The translations under genes were made by a program, and so were the position numbers. 7,210 bases of DNA from NCBI GenBank assembly GCA_002495225.1, contig DAEF01000134.1:1-7210 (forward strand). Reading direction: 5' to 3'. The notes beneath the pieces were generated by a model. That model was not told the DNA's origin. It did no database searches and worked only from the letters and a program-made list of their open reading frames with translations. Shown here piece by piece: positions 1-4,872 of the stretch. Source of the DNA: Methanoregulaceae archaeon UBA288. GTDB lineage: Archaea; Halobacteriota; Methanomicrobia; Methanomicrobiales; Methanospirillaceae. How positions within the stretch are numbered: the first letter of the stretch is position 1; the number at the start of each line of letters is the position of its first letter.

Positions 1-97
1 GGCTGATGTGGTAACGTGCGGCGATGGACGAGACATCCTCGCCACGATGATAGGAGGAGACGATCTCCCCGGGGTCATCGGCCGCTAACTTCTGCAT
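1..97 (-). CDS. Helix-turn-helix DNA-binding protein, N-terminal fragment
   Basis: Reading the minus strand from the ATG at 97 gives 32 open codons that run off the left edge of the window, so only the N-terminus is visible. Residues 11-32 look like the start of a helix-turn-helix: EIVSSYHRGEDVSSIAARYH, followed by I-S, matches the common pattern in which a loop (G-E-D-V) precedes a helix (SSIAARY) and a turn. This start was chosen because it sits about 30 bases below a strong TATA-like box, and the ATG and GTG just upstream in other frames hit stops quickly. There is no Shine-Dalgarno motif, consistent with a leaderless transcript. A DNA-binding regulator is the best guess, but the same short motif also occurs in recombinases and transposases, and the rest of the protein is not visible. 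Confidence 0.6.
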   Translation of the reverse strand, partial: MQKLAADDPGEIVSSYHRGEDVSSIAARYHIS

Positions 98-118
98 ACA
101 CCCGGTCTCATCGGGTGT
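98..118. promoter_or_regulatory. Inverted repeat between TATA box and start codon of the HTH gene (candidate operator)
   Basis: Two perfect 7-base arms, ACACCCG (98-104) and CGGGTGT (112-118), flank a 7-base spacer. The repeat directly abuts the ATG of the HTH gene and covers its predicted transcription start. The position suits a repressor site, perhaps for the HTH protein itself. This role is inferred from position and symmetry only. Confidence 0.5.
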
Positions 119-122
119 CAAG

Positions 123-132
123 TAATTATAAG
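123..132 (-). promoter_or_regulatory. Archaeal TATA-like box for the HTH gene
   Basis: On the minus strand this reads CTTATAATTA, an A+T island in GC-rich surroundings. Its centre lies about 30 bases upstream of the ATG at 97, so with the usual archaeal TATA-to-start spacing the transcript would begin within a few bases of the start codon. The element is nearly symmetrical and could also fire on the plus strand, but no convincing plus-strand gene follows. Confidence 0.6.
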
Positions 133-207
133 ATCCTACATGAGGTCGCGGGGGACCGCCACCGGCGCAAGCACGGGGAACGACGAGATGAGAGGTGCGC
201 CCGGGGG

Positions 208-360
208 TTACCGTTCGGGAGATGGTTCCGGGGGCCCCGTGTCCGCCGGGCCCCGTTCCTTTCGCTTTCGGGTCGTTTCGCGGGCGTCGCCCGCCCGGTG
301 GAGGATGCGGTGCGCGTTGAGGGCCGACACCCGGCGTTCGATCGCGGGGTCGACGTCCAT
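208..360 (-). CDS. Possible 50-residue basic small protein, coupled to the lipoprotein gene
   Basis: The ATG at 360 begins five bases after the lipoprotein stop codon and the frame stays open for 50 codons to a TAA. The start is preceded by GGGGTGA (complement of 366-372), a good match to the archaeal Shine-Dalgarno, and the TGA inside it is the stop codon of the upstream gene, so translation would be coupled. Third codon positions are mostly G or C, as in the neighbours. The protein has a predicted helical, Arg-rich first part (about residues 5-40, with the cluster RKRKER) and a Pro-rich tail (PPEPSPER). I recognise no family. It could be a chance frame in GC-rich DNA; the start site is the best argument for it being real. 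Confidence 0.45.
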   Translation of the reverse strand: MDVDPAIERRVSALNAHRILHRAGDARETTRKRKERGPADTGPPEPSPER

Positions 361-365
361 GGGCG

Positions 366-947
366 TCACCCCGCCCTGGCCGTGACGCCCGAGAGGACGG
401 CGGACGCGACCGACCGTGCCGCGCCGAGCGCCTGCCGCACGTCGGCCTCGTTCACGGGCAGGCCGGCCCTCCGCACCAGCTCCTGGAGGGTGACGGTCCG
501 GTCCTGCTCGAACGGCACGTCCACGGTCACGACCCCGTAGAGGTCGCCGGTGACCGTGCCGGCGACGCGGAAGGTCATCCGGTCCTGCCCGGCGCGCACC
601 GCGACCAGCGCGGCCTCGAGCAGGGCCTCGTTGTCGAGCGTGACCGCGATCTCCCGCGAGATCGCCTGGCGGGCCGGGAGGGTGAACGGCCCCGTCCGCC
701 CCTCGCCCAGGCACCGCAGGCCCCCGCTCTCGACCGAGCAGACTGTGAACGCGACGTCCTGGAGGGGAATGTCGAACGAGTTGGGGTTGGCGACCTGCAC
801 CCCGACCTGGAGGGTCGTGTTCGCCGGCGTGAACGTTCCGACCCGGACCTCCTCGACCGCGACCGTGGGTTGAGTAATGCAACCGGACGCGACGGCGATC
901 GCCAGGACAGCGGCGACCACGAGAAACAGGGTGACGATCCGGCGCAT
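366..947 (-). CDS. LEA14/WHy-domain lipoprotein
   Basis: This 193-residue protein begins with a lipoprotein signal: MRRI, a hydrophobic stretch (about residues 5-20), then the lipobox V-A-S-G-C with the lipidation cysteine at residue 23. Residues about 30-148 resemble the LEA14 / water-stress-and-hypersensitive-response (WHy) beta-sandwich domain; the clearest signature is QVANPNSFDIPLQDVAFTV at residues 51-69, where the N-P-N-x-F-x-I-P-L pattern is typical. The C-terminal part (about 150-190) is probably helical. It should be membrane-anchored and face outside; archaeal relatives have no firmly assigned substrate. The start has GGAG (complement of 956-959) eight bases upstream and its own promoter. 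It is followed by a possible small ORF five bases downstream. Confidence is high for a secreted lipoprotein and good for the LEA14-like fold. Confidence 0.85.
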   Translation of the reverse strand: MRRIVTLFLVVAAVLAIAVASGCITQPTVAVEEVRVGTFTPANTTLQVGVQVANPNSFDIPLQDVAFTVCSVESGGLRCLGEGRTGPFTLPARQAISREIAVTLDNEALLEAALVAVRAGQDRMTFRVAGTVTGDLYGVVTVDVPFEQDRTVTLQELVRRAGLPVNEADVRQALGAARSVASAVLSGVTARAG

Positions 948-960
948 GAGACGGGCTCCC

Positions 961-976
961 GCACGCGGTGGCGTGC
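961..976. repeat. Perfect hairpin-forming inverted repeat in the lipoprotein gene leader
   Basis: GCACGC (961-966) and GCGTGC (971-976) are perfect 6-base arms around a 4-base loop. The repeat falls between the predicted transcription start and the Shine-Dalgarno site (956-960), so it could be an operator or a hairpin at the 5' end of the mRNA. Its function is unproven; a short GC-rich repeat in this DNA may also be chance. Confidence 0.4.
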
Positions 977-999
977 GCGGTCGAGATTGGGGCGGCCTC

Positions 1000-1010
1000 T
1001 ACTTAAGGAT
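1000..1010 (-). promoter_or_regulatory. TATA-like box for the lipoprotein gene
   Basis: The minus strand reads ATCCTTAAGTA here, the only A+T-rich patch in the 115-base gap between the methyltransferase-like gene and the lipoprotein gene. Normal archaeal spacing would put the transcription start near 977, giving a leader of about 30 bases that holds the hairpin at 961-976 and the GGAG ribosome binding site. The match to a consensus TATA box is moderate. Confidence 0.45.
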
Positions 1011-1022
1011 ATGCTCAGGTGG

Positions 1023-1037
1023 CCGGGTTAATCCCGG
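1023..1037. repeat. Short inverted repeat downstream of the methyltransferase-like gene
   Basis: CCGGG (1023-1027) and CCCGG (1033-1037) flank TTAAT. It lies 26 bases past the stop codon of the minus-strand gene ending at 1063 and just upstream of the lipoprotein promoter. It could act as a transcript-end hairpin, but no T tract follows on the minus strand, so a terminator call is weak. Confidence 0.25.
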
Positions 1038-1062
1038 ACCATCGCGGTACGACGTTCCGGTA

Positions 1063-1914
1063 CTACCGATGGACCAGGCAGACCCAGCGGTCGTAGATCG
1101 GGTCGCGTTCGTTCTCGACGACCTCGACCCCGCGGCCGGCCTCGACGACCCACCCGGCGATGAGCGCTGCCTCCGGCTCGGTCCCGACCGTGATCAGGGC
1201 CTCCTCCGAGAGCGCGAGCAGCTCCAGGACGAGCCCCTGCCAGAGATCGTCGTTGAGCCCCGGGTAGCACTGTCCCATCATCAGGGCGAGCCCGAGCGGG
1301 GCCGGCTCGACATAGTCGGTCGCGAAGGTCCCGTCGATGCAACAGACCTCCCCGGGGAGGAGCCGCCCCTCCGCGAGCCCAAGCGCGATCAGGGCCGCAT
1401 CGTTGTCGTACGAGAGCGGCTCCATTCCGAGGGAGCGGAGCACGGCCGCGCCGATGCCCGAGCCGCAGCAGGCGTCGATCACCCCGGTGCCCGCGCGTCC
1501 CCCCCAGTGCTCTGCGACGAGGTCGCGGGCCTTCTCGAACCGGTCCGGCGGCAGGTCGTTGATCGCCGGGGGGATCTCGGCCCGGATCCGCTCGGCGAAG
1601 TGGGCGCGGACCGCGCGGGCCCAGGTCGCGCGCGGCTCCTGGTAGATCTCGCCGCCGGTCTCCTCGAACCGCTCGAGCCAGACCACGGACGGCGTCCGGT
1701 AGAGGAAGGTCGCCGCGTGCCAGGCGTCGTCGTCGCGGAGCGCGATCGCGATCGGGTCGTCGCGCTCGTCCACGAGGAGGCGCCCGTCCGTCGCCTCGAG
1801 GTCGGGGATGAGCGAGGAGTAGAGTTCGTCTGTCAGTTCGGCAAAGCTCGGTTCCACGAACCGGAGCTCCGACACTTCGAGCAGTTCTGCGGCCGTCGTC
1901 ATCGCTGTATTCAT
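1063..1914 (-). CDS. SAM-dependent methyltransferase-like protein of unknown substrate
   Basis: This 283-residue protein has a predicted class I (Rossmann) methyltransferase core in its second half. Residues 145-153, VIDACCGSG, fit motif I (the SAM-binding glycine loop); the acidic residues in YDND (169-172) fit the end of strand 2 that holds the SAM ribose; and CIDGTF (192-197) fits the next acidic loop. The first 130 residues or so form a separate acidic, mostly helical region I do not recognise. I see no NPPY-type catalytic motif, so a base N-methyltransferase role is not supported. The start ATG overlaps the stop codon of the upstream solenoid gene by four bases (ATGA), with a weak AGGG upstream, so the two are probably co-translated; an ATG four codons downstream is an alternative start. 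Assignment to the fold is fairly secure; the substrate is unknown, and loss of catalytic activity cannot be ruled out. Confidence 0.75.
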   Translation of the reverse strand: MNTAMTTAAELLEVSELRFVEPSFAELTDELYSSLIPDLEATDGRLLVDERDDPIAIALRDDDAWHAATFLYRTPSVVWLERFEETGGEIYQEPRATWARAVRAHFAERIRAEIPPAINDLPPDRFEKARDLVAEHWGGRAGTGVIDACCGSGIGAAVLRSLGMEPLSYDNDAALIALGLAEGRLLPGEVCCIDGTFATDYVEPAPLGLALMMGQCYPGLNDDLWQGLVLELLALSEEALITVGTEPEAALIAGWVVEAGRGVEVVENERDPIYDRWVCLVHR

Positions 1915-2753
1915 GTTGCCCTGAGTATGCGCAGGCCGTCGGGGGCCCGCATGGTCCCGTCCACGAGCGCGTGCTCGTGGACCTCGATCGTCCTGCCGTC
2001 CAGGTCCCCCAGGACCCGGGCGCCCTCCGCGACCTCGATCGCGCCACCGCACGCGACCGTGCCGTGGACGACGCTCCCCGGCCCGATCACGATCCGGTCG
2101 GCGGCCCGGATCGAGCCGAAGAGGGTCGAGTTCCGGCCCACCTCGACGGTCCTGCCGCGCACGTTGCCGTGGAGCCGGCAGTCCGAACCGATGGTCATCT
2201 CGCCCGGCACCTCGAGCCGCTCCATATCGAAGACGGCGCCCGGCGGGACCACGAGCGGCTGCTCGAACGGCGCCTCGTCTTCGCCGAGGACCTTGCTCAT
2301 GAACCGCTCGATCTCGTCCTCGTGCTCGAAGCGGAGCATGGCCATCAGGTAGAGCATCAGGTAGACGATCACCGGGAGCGGGTTGCGGATCTGGATCCAG
2401 CCCCGGGCCTCGAACCCCTGCTCGATCTTGACGTTGTCGCCGATGTCGAGGTCGCCCGCGACCGAGAGGCGGCCCGCGATCCGGACGCCCTCGCCGAGGT
2501 AGGCGTCCTCGTCCGTCCGGACGTCGCCGGCGACCTCGGTCCAGTTGCCGATACGGACGTCGCCCGCAGCCGTCACGGTCCCGTTAACCCGGCAGAACTC
2601 GGCCACCACGACCTCGGCGCCCGAGAGGCCGTAGTCGATACGGGAGCGATCCCCGATCAGGATGGCCCGCTCGGTCAGGAGCATGTGCTCCTGGAGCTCG
2701 GTGCCATCGGGGATCGTGCACCTGTCGAGGAGTGTGGGCGCGGTCTCGTCCAT
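1911..2753 (-). CDS. Bactofilin-like (polymer-forming) beta-solenoid protein with central hydrophobic segment
   Basis: The 280-residue sequence has two runs of short Gly/Val/Ile-rich turns typical of a beta-solenoid: about residues 44-118 (for example AGDVRIGNWTEVAGDV and AGRLSVAGDLDIGDNV) and about 180-276 (HGNVRGRTVEVG, VIGPGSVVHGTV, RVLGDLDGRTIEV). Between them, residues 125-140 (LPVIVYLMLYLMAML plus the preceding P) form a strongly hydrophobic stretch that could be a membrane-associated or transmembrane helix, followed by an acidic helical linker (HEDEIERF). This resembles archaeal proteins annotated as polymer-forming cytoskeletal/bactofilin family, which assemble into filaments in bacteria. 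Hexapeptide acyltransferases share the repeat style, but no catalytic His is evident. The ATG at 2753 lies about 35 bases below a TATA-like box with no Shine-Dalgarno site. It is 21 bases downstream of apgM and overlaps the methyltransferase-like gene by four bases. Confidence 0.75.
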   Translation of the reverse strand: MDETAPTLLDRCTIPDGTELQEHMLLTERAILIGDRSRIDYGLSGAEVVVAEFCRVNGTVTAAGDVRIGNWTEVAGDVRTDEDAYLGEGVRIAGRLSVAGDLDIGDNVKIEQGFEARGWIQIRNPLPVIVYLMLYLMAMLRFEHEDEIERFMSKVLGEDEAPFEQPLVVPPGAVFDMERLEVPGEMTIGSDCRLHGNVRGRTVEVGRNSTLFGSIRAADRIVIGPGSVVHGTVACGGAIEVAEGARVLGDLDGRTIEVHEHALVDGTMRAPDGLRILRAT

Positions 2754-2759
2754 TATCGC

Positions 2760-2770
2760 GTGTCGTACAC
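2760..2770. repeat. Small inverted repeat in the bactofilin-like gene leader
   Basis: GTGT and ACAC flank CGT at the predicted transcription start of the solenoid gene. With only four-base arms it is weak and may be chance; it is noted because other genes here carry repeats at the same position. Confidence 0.15.
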
Positions 2771-2774
2771 TGTT

Positions 2775-4010
2775 TCAAGCCCCGTATTTATGAGCCTTGC
2801 CGATCAGGTCGAGCAGGGTCGGGAGGAGGTCCCGGCCCCGGATCCGGTGCAGCCCGCCCTCGGCGCAGCGGAATTCGTCGAAACGGTCGACCCGGTCGGG
2901 CCGGACCCCCTCGCCGCGGATCAGCACCGGGACCGGGTCGGCCGAATGGTCCATCACCGAGCACGGGGTCGAGTGGTCGGCGCAGACCGCGATCACGGTG
3001 CCGGGCAGGTCGAGGAAGGAGGCGAGCGCTCCGTCGATCCGCTCGATGAAGTCGCGCTTCTGCTCGGCCCTGCCGTCGTGGCCGGACTCGTCCGCGCCCT
3101 TGATGTTCAGGAGCACGAACCCGTGGGTCTCGAGCGCGTCCGTGACCGCCCGGACCTTGCCCTCCAGGTTGGAGTCGATCGACCCGGTCGCGCCCTCGAC
3201 GCGGACCGTCTCGAGCCCGACGACCTTCCCGATCCCGGTGATCAGGGTCGCTGCCGCGACCACGGCGCCGGTGAGACCGTACCGCTCGGCGAACGGCTGG
3301 AAGTCGCCCATCCGGCCGGCGCCGCGGAGCAGCACCTCGTTCGCCGGCGGCAGACCCTGAGCTAACCGCTCGCGGTTGAGCGGGTGGTCGAACAGGATCG
3401 GCCGGGCCTGCCGGACGAGCTCGTTCAGGACGGCCGCGGTCTTCGCGTCCTCGGCCCGGTCGGTCGCGGGCTCGAACGGGGTGGGCGGGACGCCCTCGTG
3501 CTTCGGGTCGTTCGAGCCGACCCCGTCGCCGAGCCCCTCGCCGTCGAGGGCGAGCGCGGCGCGGTGGCCCACGCCCGAGACGAAGCGGAACGTGACGCCG
3601 AAGGACGAGAGGTCGACGCCCTCCTCGATCGCCTTCGAGAGCGGCTCGGTTCCGTGGATCCGGCCCGCCCGCCGGTCGACGACGAGCCCATCAGGGTCGA
3701 GGGTCGCGTAGTTCGCCCGGAAGCCGACCATGCCAGGGCGCATCCGGACCCCGTTGCCCTCCGCCTCGAGGGGCCCGCGGCCCGTGTAGCAGCCCTCGGG
3801 CGGGTACCCGAGCAGGGCCAGGTGCGAGGTGTCCGACCCGGGCCGGATCCCCGGGGCGATCGTGTCCATGATCCCTGTGACGCCCTCGCGGGCCAGGCGG
3901 TCGAGCACGGGCGTCCGCGCTGCCGAGAGCGGGGTGGCCCCGCCGAGGGCCGGGTGCGGCCGGTCGCCGATTCCGTCGAGGACGATCAGCAGGATCCTCT
4001 GGGCGGTCAT
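2775..4010 (-). CDS. apgM: 2,3-bisphosphoglycerate-independent phosphoglycerate mutase, archaeal type
   Basis: ApgM interconverts 3-phosphoglycerate and 2-phosphoglycerate in glycolysis and gluconeogenesis, using divalent metals, in the cytoplasm. The 411-residue length is normal for the archaeal family. The protein belongs to the alkaline phosphatase superfamily: residues 7-17 (LLIVLDGIGDR) carry a metal-binding Asp at 12; GSDTSHLALLGYPP at 58-71 holds the predicted phosphoserine nucleophile (Ser59); ADESGHDGR at 306-314 gives Asp307 and His311; ADHSTPC at 344-350 gives Asp345 and His346; and His355 in MDHS completes the metal site. The start at 4010 fits the family N-terminus (MTAQRILLIVLDG); the frame stays open upstream to 4079 but that extension has no family resemblance and crosses the promoter region. 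No Shine-Dalgarno motif precedes it. It is divergent from the phosphoesterase gene and heads a likely unit with the solenoid and methyltransferase-like genes. Confidence 0.96.
   Translation of the reverse strand: MTAQRILLIVLDGIGDRPHPALGGATPLSAARTPVLDRLAREGVTGIMDTIAPGIRPGSDTSHLALLGYPPEGCYTGRGPLEAEGNGVRMRPGMVGFRANYATLDPDGLVVDRRAGRIHGTEPLSKAIEEGVDLSSFGVTFRFVSGVGHRAALALDGEGLGDGVGSNDPKHEGVPPTPFEPATDRAEDAKTAAVLNELVRQARPILFDHPLNRERLAQGLPPANEVLLRGAGRMGDFQPFAERYGLTGAVVAAATLITGIGKVVGLETVRVEGATGSIDSNLEGKVRAVTDALETHGFVLLNIKGADESGHDGRAEQKRDFIERIDGALASFLDLPGTVIAVCADHSTPCSVMDHSADPVPVLIRGEGVRPDRVDRFDEFRCAEGGLHRIRGRDLLPTLLDLIGKAHKYGA
2784..2792 (-). promoter_or_regulatory. TATA-like box for the bactofilin-like gene, inside the end of apgM
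   Basis: The minus strand reads CATAAATAC, encoding the His-Lys-Tyr of the ApgM C-terminus. It lies about 35 bases upstream of the solenoid gene ATG, which predicts a transcription start near 2762 and a leader of about eight bases. Absence of a Shine-Dalgarno site before that gene supports a near-leaderless transcript. The gene may therefore be expressed both from apgM read-through and from this box. Confidence 0.5.
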
Positions 4011-4032
4011 CGGGTATGCGTGCGTGCTGGTC

Positions 4033-4043
4033 GGCGATAGATG
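4033..4043 (-). promoter_or_regulatory. Weak TATA-like element for apgM
   Basis: The minus strand reads ACATCTATCGC, centred about 28 bases upstream of the apgM ATG, which would yield a leaderless transcript and explain the missing ribosome binding site. The match is poor; the A+T patch at 4056-4064 is an alternative that would give a leader of about 20 bases. Confidence 0.25.
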
Positions 4044-4055
4044 TGCCGGCCCGCT

Positions 4056-4065
4056 ATCTTTATCC
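4056..4065 (+). promoter_or_regulatory. TATA-like box for the phosphoesterase gene
   Basis: ATCTTTATCC lies about 30 bases before the GTG at 4091, predicting a transcript that starts within a few bases of the start codon. It is the most A+T-rich patch in the 80-base divergent gap between apgM and the phosphoesterase gene. Confidence 0.5.
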
Positions 4066-4076
4066 GGCGCCGTGCC

Positions 4077-4093
4077 CACGTGGATCCCACGTG
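4077..4093. promoter_or_regulatory. Inverted repeat over the start codon of the phosphoesterase gene (candidate operator)
   Basis: CACGTGG (4077-4083) and CCACGTG (4087-4093) are perfect 7-base arms around ATC. Each arm contains the self-complementary CACGTG, and the two copies are 11 bases apart, one helical turn. The second arm includes the GTG start codon, and the site lies just downstream of the TATA-like box, where a bound protein would block transcription start. Binding is inferred, not shown. Confidence 0.45.
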
Positions 4094-4858
4094 ATCCTCG
4101 TCGTCTCGGACCTTCACGCCGGCCACCCCGCCTCGGCCGTCCCGGCGTTCCTGGAGTTCCTCGAGGCCTGCGAGTCGGTCGAGGGCGGCACGCTCGTCCT
4201 CCTCGGGGACATCTTCGACCTCTGGCGCCGCCGGAACGGGCCGCTCCTGGTCGAGCACGGCGAGCTCCTGGACCGGCTGATGCACCTGCGCGGCATGAAC
4301 GTCCGCTACCTGGTCGGCAACCACGACTACGCCCTCCTCGAGATCGCGAGGCGGGCGGGGGAGCGGGGGCCTTTTCCGGTCGAAAAGCGGCTCCTCCTCG
4401 AGGAGGGGGGCCGGACCACGCTCTTTTTGCACGGGTACGAGCTCGAGATCTACGGCTCGTTCGAGCCCTTCTCGGTCGAGGCCTACGAGGCGCTCTCGTC
4501 CCGGATGTGCGCCGTCGGCGACCTCGGCGGGGTCGTCACGGGCCGCATCTACGACCTGTACGCGCGGGGCCTCGATCTGGCCGGAAAGCGCGAGGCCCTC
4601 CAGCGCCCCGCGCACGAGCGCCCCTCGCTCGACGCGGCCGAGATCCTCGCCCGTTCGCCGGCCCGCCGGCTCCTGCTCGGCATGGAGGCCGGCGACCGGC
4701 TCGTCTACGGCCACACGCACCGCGCCTCGGTCAGCGACGACGGCCTCTCGGCCAACCCCGGTGCCTGGGTCGAGGACGGGGGCGAGAGCGGAACCTATCT
4801 CGTGATCGAGGACGACGTCGTGGCCCTGCGCCGCTTCGGGCGGGACCCGTTTCCGTAA
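4091..4858 (+). CDS. Calcineurin-like metallophosphoesterase, LpxH-like
   Basis: The 255-residue protein carries the complete set of metallophosphoesterase motifs: D-L-H at residues 7-9, GDIFDLW at 39-45, GNHD at 76-79, LHGYE at 113-117 and YGHTHR at 206-211, which together bind two metal ions. The GDIFDLW form and overall order resemble UDP-2,3-diacylglucosamine hydrolase (LpxH) and its archaeal relatives. Archaea do not make lipid A, so the true substrate is probably another phosphodiester or pyrophosphate compound. The GTG at 4091 was chosen because it puts the beta-strand and D-L-H motif at the N-terminus as usual, and because a TATA-like box lies about 30 bases upstream; the ATG at 4016 would add 25 residues with no family resemblance and start upstream of that box. 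It is divergent from apgM and convergent with rps3ae, with a 14-base gap. Confidence 0.85.
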   Translation: MILVVSDLHAGHPASAVPAFLEFLEACESVEGGTLVLLGDIFDLWRRRNGPLLVEHGELLDRLMHLRGMNVRYLVGNHDYALLEIARRAGERGPFPVEKRLLLEEGGRTTLFLHGYELEIYGSFEPFSVEAYEALSSRMCAVGDLGGVVTGRIYDLYARGLDLAGKREALQRPAHERPSLDAAEILARSPARRLLLGMEAGDRLVYGHTHRASVSDDGLSANPGAWVEDGGESGTYLVIEDDVVALRRFGRDPFP

Positions 4859-4869
4859 AAAAGGGGGGG
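4857..4869 (-). terminator. C-then-T tract terminator of the pcc1-serS-rps3ae operon
   Basis: Immediately after the rps3ae stop codon the minus strand reads seven C then six T. Archaeal RNA polymerase terminates at such T tracts without needing a hairpin. The T run overlaps the TAA stop codon of the convergent phosphoesterase gene. On the plus strand it reads A then G, so it gives no matching stop signal for the phosphoesterase transcript. Confidence 0.55.
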
Positions 4870-4872
4870 TGT

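Noticed and set aside
140..385. Plus-strand ORF of 81 codons starting next to the TATA-like patch
   Set aside because: Start is too close to the A+T patch for that box to drive it, no ribosome binding site is seen, and it is antisense to the lipoprotein end and small ORF; composition is Arg/Gly/Ser-rich without motifs.
877..2352. Long plus-strand open frame of 491 codons opposite the lipoprotein, methyltransferase-like and solenoid genes
   Set aside because: It is an antisense frame kept open by high GC; its product is Arg/Asp/Pro-rich low-complexity sequence without motifs, and the opposite strand holds clear families.
1971..3365. Plus-strand open frame of 464 codons opposite the solenoid gene and apgM
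   Set aside because: Antisense to apgM, whose motifs are unmistakable; the product is repetitive in Asp, Arg, Val and Leu and begins without a promoter or ribosome binding site.
4011..4079. 23-codon N-terminal extension of ApgM from the ATG at 4079
   Set aside because: It crosses the divergent promoter and the candidate operator flank, and the family starts with the sequence encoded from 4010.
4016..4090. 25-codon N-terminal extension of the phosphoesterase from the ATG at 4016
   Set aside because: It would begin upstream of the TATA-like box and adds residues not seen before the D-L-H motif in this family; the GTG at 4091 fits better.
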